This document shows, piece after piece, positions 31,041 to 33,941 of a DNA stretch of 33,941 nucleotides (the stretch's first letter is position 1; the number at the start of each line of letters is the position of its first letter). This DNA comes from Dehalococcoidales bacterium. GTDB taxonomy: Bacteria > Chloroflexota > Dehalococcoidia > Dehalococcoidales > UBA2162. A model generated the notes under the pieces. The model had not been told where the DNA came from and did no database searches. It saw nothing but the letters and a program-made list of their open reading frames with translations. The position numbers and the translations under genes are program-made. Location: positions 1 through 33,941 of the forward strand of contig JAUSGV010000066.1 of the NCBI GenBank assembly GCA_030648675.1, read 5' to 3'.

Positions 31041-32558
31041 ATGGATAAAGTAACCATATTCGATACTACCCTGCGGGACGGTGAACAAGCCGCAGGCGCC
31101 ACCCTGAATATCAAGGAAAAGCTGGACGTAGCCAAACAACTGGAACGGTTGAACGTCGACGTCATTGAAGCCGGGATGCCGATCAACTCCCAGGCTGAAT
31201 TCGAGGCCGTCAGCCTCATCGCCAAAGAAATCCGCATCCCGGTCATCTGTGCCCTGGCCCGCGCCATGCCGCAGGACATAGTACGAGCCGGGGAATCACT
31301 GAAGAATGCTGCCCATCCGCGGATCCACACGTTTATTTCTTCCTCGGATATCCACCTGGTTTACCAGTTGAAGAAAAGCCGCGACGAAGTTCTCGAGCAG
31401 GCTCGCAAAATGGTCAAACAGGCGAAAAAGTTCTGCGACGATGTCGAGTTTTCGCCGATGGATGCCAGCCGTACCGAACCGGAATACGTCTATCAGATCG
31501 TTGAGGCTGCCATCGACGCCGGCGCCACCACCATCAACATCCCCGATACCGTCGGTTACGCCATACCTGTCGAGTTCGGTAAATTAATCGCGGGCATCTT
31601 CAAAAACGTGCCCAACGTGAACAAAGCCGTTATCAGCGTACACTGCCACAACGACCTGGGGCTGGCCGTCGCCAACAGCCTGGAAGCCGTGAGAAACGGC
31701 GCCCGACAGGTAGAATGCACGATCAACGGACTGGGAGAAAGGGCCGGCAATGCCTCCCTGGAAGAGGTCGTGATGGCCATCAGGACGCGTAACTCCCTCT
31801 TTAACGTGACCACCAGAATCGATACGACGCAAATCTACCGCGCTTCGCGCCTGGTTAGCGAACTGACCGGTTTCCCCGTGCAGCCGAACAAGGCGATCGT
31901 CGGTTCCAATGCTTTCAGTCACGAGTCGGGAATACATCAGGACGGCGTCATCAAGATGCCGATTACATACGAAATAATGGATCCCAAGTCAGTCGGCATT
32001 CCCTCGAGCAGCCTCGTCATGGGCAAGCACAGCGGACGCCACGCCTTCAAAGAGAGGTTAGCCGAGCTGGGCTACAGCTTGAGCGATGAAGATTTCGCCC
32101 GTGCTTTCAACGCTTTCCAGCAGTTGGCGGAAAAGAAAAAAAGCATCGGTAACCGCGACATCGAATCGCTGGTCGCCGAACAGCAGCGTACCGTTTCGGA
32201 GATCTACCGTCTTGACCGCATCCAGGTGACCTGCGGCGACCGCGGCATGCCCACCGCTGCCGTCAGTTTGATCGGCCCCGACGGCAAAGCTGTGGCGGAT
32301 GCCGCCCTGGGTACCGGCCCGGTCGATGCTGTTTACAAAGCTATCAACCGGCTCATCAACGTGCCTAACAACTTGACCGAATTCTCTGTGAAATCTGTAA
32401 CCGAGGGTATCGATGCCATCGGCGAAGTGATGATCAGGATCGAGAGCGACTGCGTGACCTATACCGGGCGCGGCGCGGATACGGACATTATCGTGGCCAG
32501 TGCCAAGGCATACATGAACGCCTTGAACCGCCTCCTCACCACGAGAAAAGCATCCTGA
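31041..32558 (+). CDS. leuA: 2-Isopropylmalate synthase
   Basis: A 505-residue enzyme that condenses acetyl-CoA with 2-oxoisovalerate, the first step specific to leucine. The TIM-barrel catalytic domain begins VTIFDTTLRDGEQAAGATL and contains the metal motif SVHCHNDLGLAVANS and GLGERAGNASLEE. The LeuA dimer/regulatory domain covers about 370-505, ending GRGADTDIIVASAKAYMNALNRLL, and should provide leucine feedback. I prefer ATG 31041; an in-frame TTG at 31029 lies too close to the AAGGAG site (31022-31027). Citramalate synthase is a less likely alternative. Confidence 0.94.
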   Translation: MDKVTIFDTTLRDGEQAAGATLNIKEKLDVAKQLERLNVDVIEAGMPINSQAEFEAVSLIAKEIRIPVICALARAMPQDIVRAGESLKNAAHPRIHTFISSSDIHLVYQLKKSRDEVLEQARKMVKQAKKFCDDVEFSPMDASRTEPEYVYQIVEAAIDAGATTINIPDTVGYAIPVEFGKLIAGIFKNVPNVNKAVISVHCHNDLGLAVANSLEAVRNGARQVECTINGLGERAGNASLEEVVMAIRTRNSLFNVTTRIDTTQIYRASRLVSELTGFPVQPNKAIVGSNAFSHESGIHQDGVIKMPITYEIMDPKSVGIPSSSLVMGKHSGRHAFKERLAELGYSLSDEDFARAFNAFQQLAEKKKSIGNRDIESLVAEQQRTVSEIYRLDRIQVTCGDRGMPTAAVSLIGPDGKAVADAALGTGPVDAVYKAINRLINVPNNLTEFSVKSVTEGIDAIGEVMIRIESDCVTYTGRGADTDIIVASAKAYMNALNRLLTTRKAS

Positions 32559-32570
32559 ACGCGGTTGTCC

Positions 32571-32606
32571 TATGTTTCGTATTTCGAATTTCGGGCTTCG
32601 GATTTA
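32571..32606. repeat. AT-rich intergenic repeat, copy 3 (short)
   Basis: TGTTTCGTATTTCGA (32573-32587) is shared exactly with the longer copies at 15.5 kb and 19.9 kb. It is followed by ATTTCGGGCTTCGGATTT. Only one arm of the element is present, between leuA and the mgtC-like gene. Confidence 0.6.
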
Positions 32607-32616
32607 AAGAGGAAAT

Positions 32617-33012
32617 ATGCCCCCTATCGTTGAGATGTCCCTGCGTCTTGTAGCAGCGGCCGTACTCGGCGCTGCCATAGGTTTTCAGCGCGAAAAAGCG
32701 AAGCGGCCGGCTGGCCTCCGCACGAACGCGCTTATCGCGCTTGGGGCTGCCCTTTTTACCATCAGCGGCGTCTTCGCCTTTCCTGACGATCAGGCAAGAG
32801 TTGCCGCCGGCATAGTAACCGGGATCGGCTTTCTCGGTGCCGGCGCCATTTTGCATAAAGACGGCGGGATCGTCGCCGGGCTTACCACCGCGGCCAGTAT
32901 CTGGACGGTCGCCGGTATCGGCATGGCCGTTGGCGCCGGGCAATATGTTCTCGCTCTTGTCACAACCGCCCTGACAATTATTATCCTGTCGTTGCCCCAC
33001 GCCTTTCGGTGA
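32617..33012 (+). CDS. MgtC/SapB family membrane protein
   Basis: This 131-residue protein corresponds to the membrane domain of MgtC/SapB, with about four helices. Family motifs are present: GAAIGFQREKAKRPAGLRTNALIALGAALFT at about 18-48, VTGIGFLGAGAIL at about 67-79, and GLTTAASIWTVAGIGMAVGAG at about 88-108. MgtC proteins are linked to magnesium homeostasis and ATP synthase control. The C-terminal cytoplasmic domain found in some members is missing, as in short SapB types. ATG 32617 has AGAGGAAAT upstream. It is inserted between leuA and leuC on the same strand. Confidence 0.92.
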   Translation: MPPIVEMSLRLVAAAVLGAAIGFQREKAKRPAGLRTNALIALGAALFTISGVFAFPDDQARVAAGIVTGIGFLGAGAILHKDGGIVAGLTTAASIWTVAGIGMAVGAGQYVLALVTTALTIIILSLPHAFR

Positions 33013-33027
33013 TAGCATCGCGTCCCA

Positions 33028-33065
33028 ATTGTCATGCTGGAGCGAAGCGAAGCATCTCAAGGCAG
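33028..33065. repeat. REP-like element before leuC
   Basis: A TTGTCATGCTGGAGCGAAGC-type unit followed by GAAGCATCTCAAGG, of the same style as the elements at 19.1 kb and 22.1 kb. A TATAAT (33068-33073) lies directly after it and may serve leuC, but no matching -35 is seen. Confidence 0.5.
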
Positions 33066-33096
33066 GGTATAATACGAATTAAAAAAGGTAAACAAA

Positions 33097-33941
33097 ATGA
33101 ATTTAGCTGAAAAAATACTGGCCGCCCACAGCGGCCGCAACAAGGTCAGTCCGGGCGAGTTCGCCAACGTCAAAGTCGATATCATCCTGGCCAACGATAT
33201 CACCGCACCGATCGCCATCCGGGAGTTCCAGAAATTCGGCACGGAGAAAGTTTTCGACCCGAAGAAAGTAGTCATGGTCGCCGACCATTTCGTCCCGAAT
33301 AAGGACATTACCTCGGCGGAACAGGCAAAAACAATGCGCGAATTCTGCTACCGCCGCGATATCATCCATTTCGAGGTAGGCGAGACCGGTATCGAACATG
33401 TCCTGCTGCCGGAAAAAGGCCTGGTCTTGCCGGGAGATGTCGTTATCGGAGCCGATTCCCATACCTGCACCTACGGAGCGCTGGGGGCGTTTGCCACCGG
33501 CATGGGCTCGACGGATATCGCCGCCGCTATGGCCACGGGCGATATCTGGATGAAAGTGCCCCCTACCATCAAGTTTGTTTACAAGGGCAAATTGGAGAAA
33601 TGGGTCGGCGGTAAAGATTTGATCCTGTACACTATCGGACAGATCGGTGTCGACGGTGCCCTTTATGCCGCCATGGAATTCACCGGCGAAACGATAGATT
33701 TCCTGTCGATGGACGGACGTTTCACCATGGCCAATATGGCTATCGAGGCCGGGGCCAAAGCCGGTCTGTTCCGCGTCGATCAGAAAACCCTGGACTACGT
33801 CCAAACCCGGGCAAAACGGCCTTTTACCGTTTACGAACCGGACAAAGACGCCGCGTATACTCAGGTGTTCGAGTACGATGTTACGAACCTTGAGCCGCAG
33901 GTCTCTTTCCCGCATTCCCCGGCAAATGCTAAACCGGTGAG
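33097..33941 (+). CDS. leuC: 3-Isopropylmalate dehydratase large subunit (partial, runs off right edge)
   Basis: The first 281 residues of an aconitase-superfamily enzyme that isomerises 2- to 3-isopropylmalate in leucine synthesis. It begins MNLAEKILAAHSGR and shows VMVADHFVPNKDI, the cluster-region motif ADSHTCTYGALGAFATGMGSTD with the first iron-sulfur Cys, and GALYAAMEFTG. The remaining cluster Cys pair lies beyond the window. The style fits the roughly 420-residue archaeal-type LeuC that pairs with a separate small LeuD. Homoaconitase is a possible alternative, but leuA upstream favours leucine synthesis. The RBS AAAGGT lies before ATG 33097. Confidence 0.93.
   Translation, partial: MNLAEKILAAHSGRNKVSPGEFANVKVDIILANDITAPIAIREFQKFGTEKVFDPKKVVMVADHFVPNKDITSAEQAKTMREFCYRRDIIHFEVGETGIEHVLLPEKGLVLPGDVVIGADSHTCTYGALGAFATGMGSTDIAAAMATGDIWMKVPPTIKFVYKGKLEKWVGGKDLILYTIGQIGVDGALYAAMEFTGETIDFLSMDGRFTMANMAIEAGAKAGLFRVDQKTLDYVQTRAKRPFTVYEPDKDAAYTQVFEYDVTNLEPQVSFPHSPANAKPV

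Noticed and set aside
33103..33915. 270-codon open frame antisense to leuC
   Set aside because: leuC is unmistakable on the plus strand, and the antisense translation has no recognisable features.
1..33941. CRISPR array, prophage or insertion sequence
   Set aside because: I saw no regularly spaced direct repeats and no cas, integrase, transposase or phage structural genes in any frame.

Overview
The window is about 34 kb of bacterial chromosome with moderate GC and densely packed genes on both strands. Gene content suggests an anaerobic Chloroflexota of the Dehalococcoidia type. The pointers are CIRCE-controlled groESL, an ilvD-ilvB-ilvN-usp-ilvC run followed further on by leuA and leuC, several phytochrome-like histidine kinases, MBL/beta-CASP and LOG-family proteins, and REP-like intergenic hairpins. 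This placement is inference from gene order and protein style; no rRNA or other phylogenetic marker was compared.

Layout. Positions 1-1000 hold a tRNA-Leu(UAG) and a small zinc-ribbon protein, both on the minus strand. An M16 peptidase (+) and groES-groEL (-) converge on one shared terminator. Next come a solitary DNA methyltransferase, a tiny possible lipoprotein ORF, an amidohydrolase and an RNA 2',3'-cyclic phosphodiesterase (+). The minus strand at 7.2-11.8 kb carries YihY/BrkB, an AI-2E family permease, an RpfG-like HD-GYP response regulator, a frameshifted response-regulator remnant and a small stress-type cluster (DUF948-like, YtxH-like). An orphan LuxR-type regulator with a degenerate receiver is divergent from these. 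An MBL/beta-CASP nuclease and a LOG-family protein follow.

Positions 15.7-22.1 kb are the branched-chain amino acid block: ilvD, ilvB and ilvN from one promoter, then a universal stress protein, then ilvC from its own promoter. The block resumes at 31-34 kb with leuA, an inserted mgtC-like gene and leuC, which runs off the right edge.

Between these halves lie the most unusual parts. (1) A ModE-type HTH gene is followed by what looks like an independent small RNA: a strong promoter whose -10 is overlapped by a ModE-box-like palindrome, a 16-bp hairpin whose loop displays an anti-Shine-Dalgarno sequence, and an intrinsic terminator. (2) A tightly packed minus-strand operon (30.6 to 23.7 kb) encodes a response regulator fused to a cytochrome-b5-like heme/steroid-binding domain and a DUF2231-like membrane domain, a triple-PAS histidine kinase, an NMT1/THI5-like binding protein with no transporter partners, a second membrane histidine kinase, an Rcp1-type response regulator and a formate-dehydrogenase-gamma-type cytochrome b. 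I read it as a candidate binding-protein-coupled redox signalling system. That function is inference.

Other points of note are an IlvC whose canonical NADPH 2'-phosphate ligands are replaced, a lysine/alanine-rich protein carrying a desulforedoxin-like Cys4 knuckle, a recurrent AT-rich intergenic repeat flanking the ilv/leu genes, and a possible leaderless transcript.
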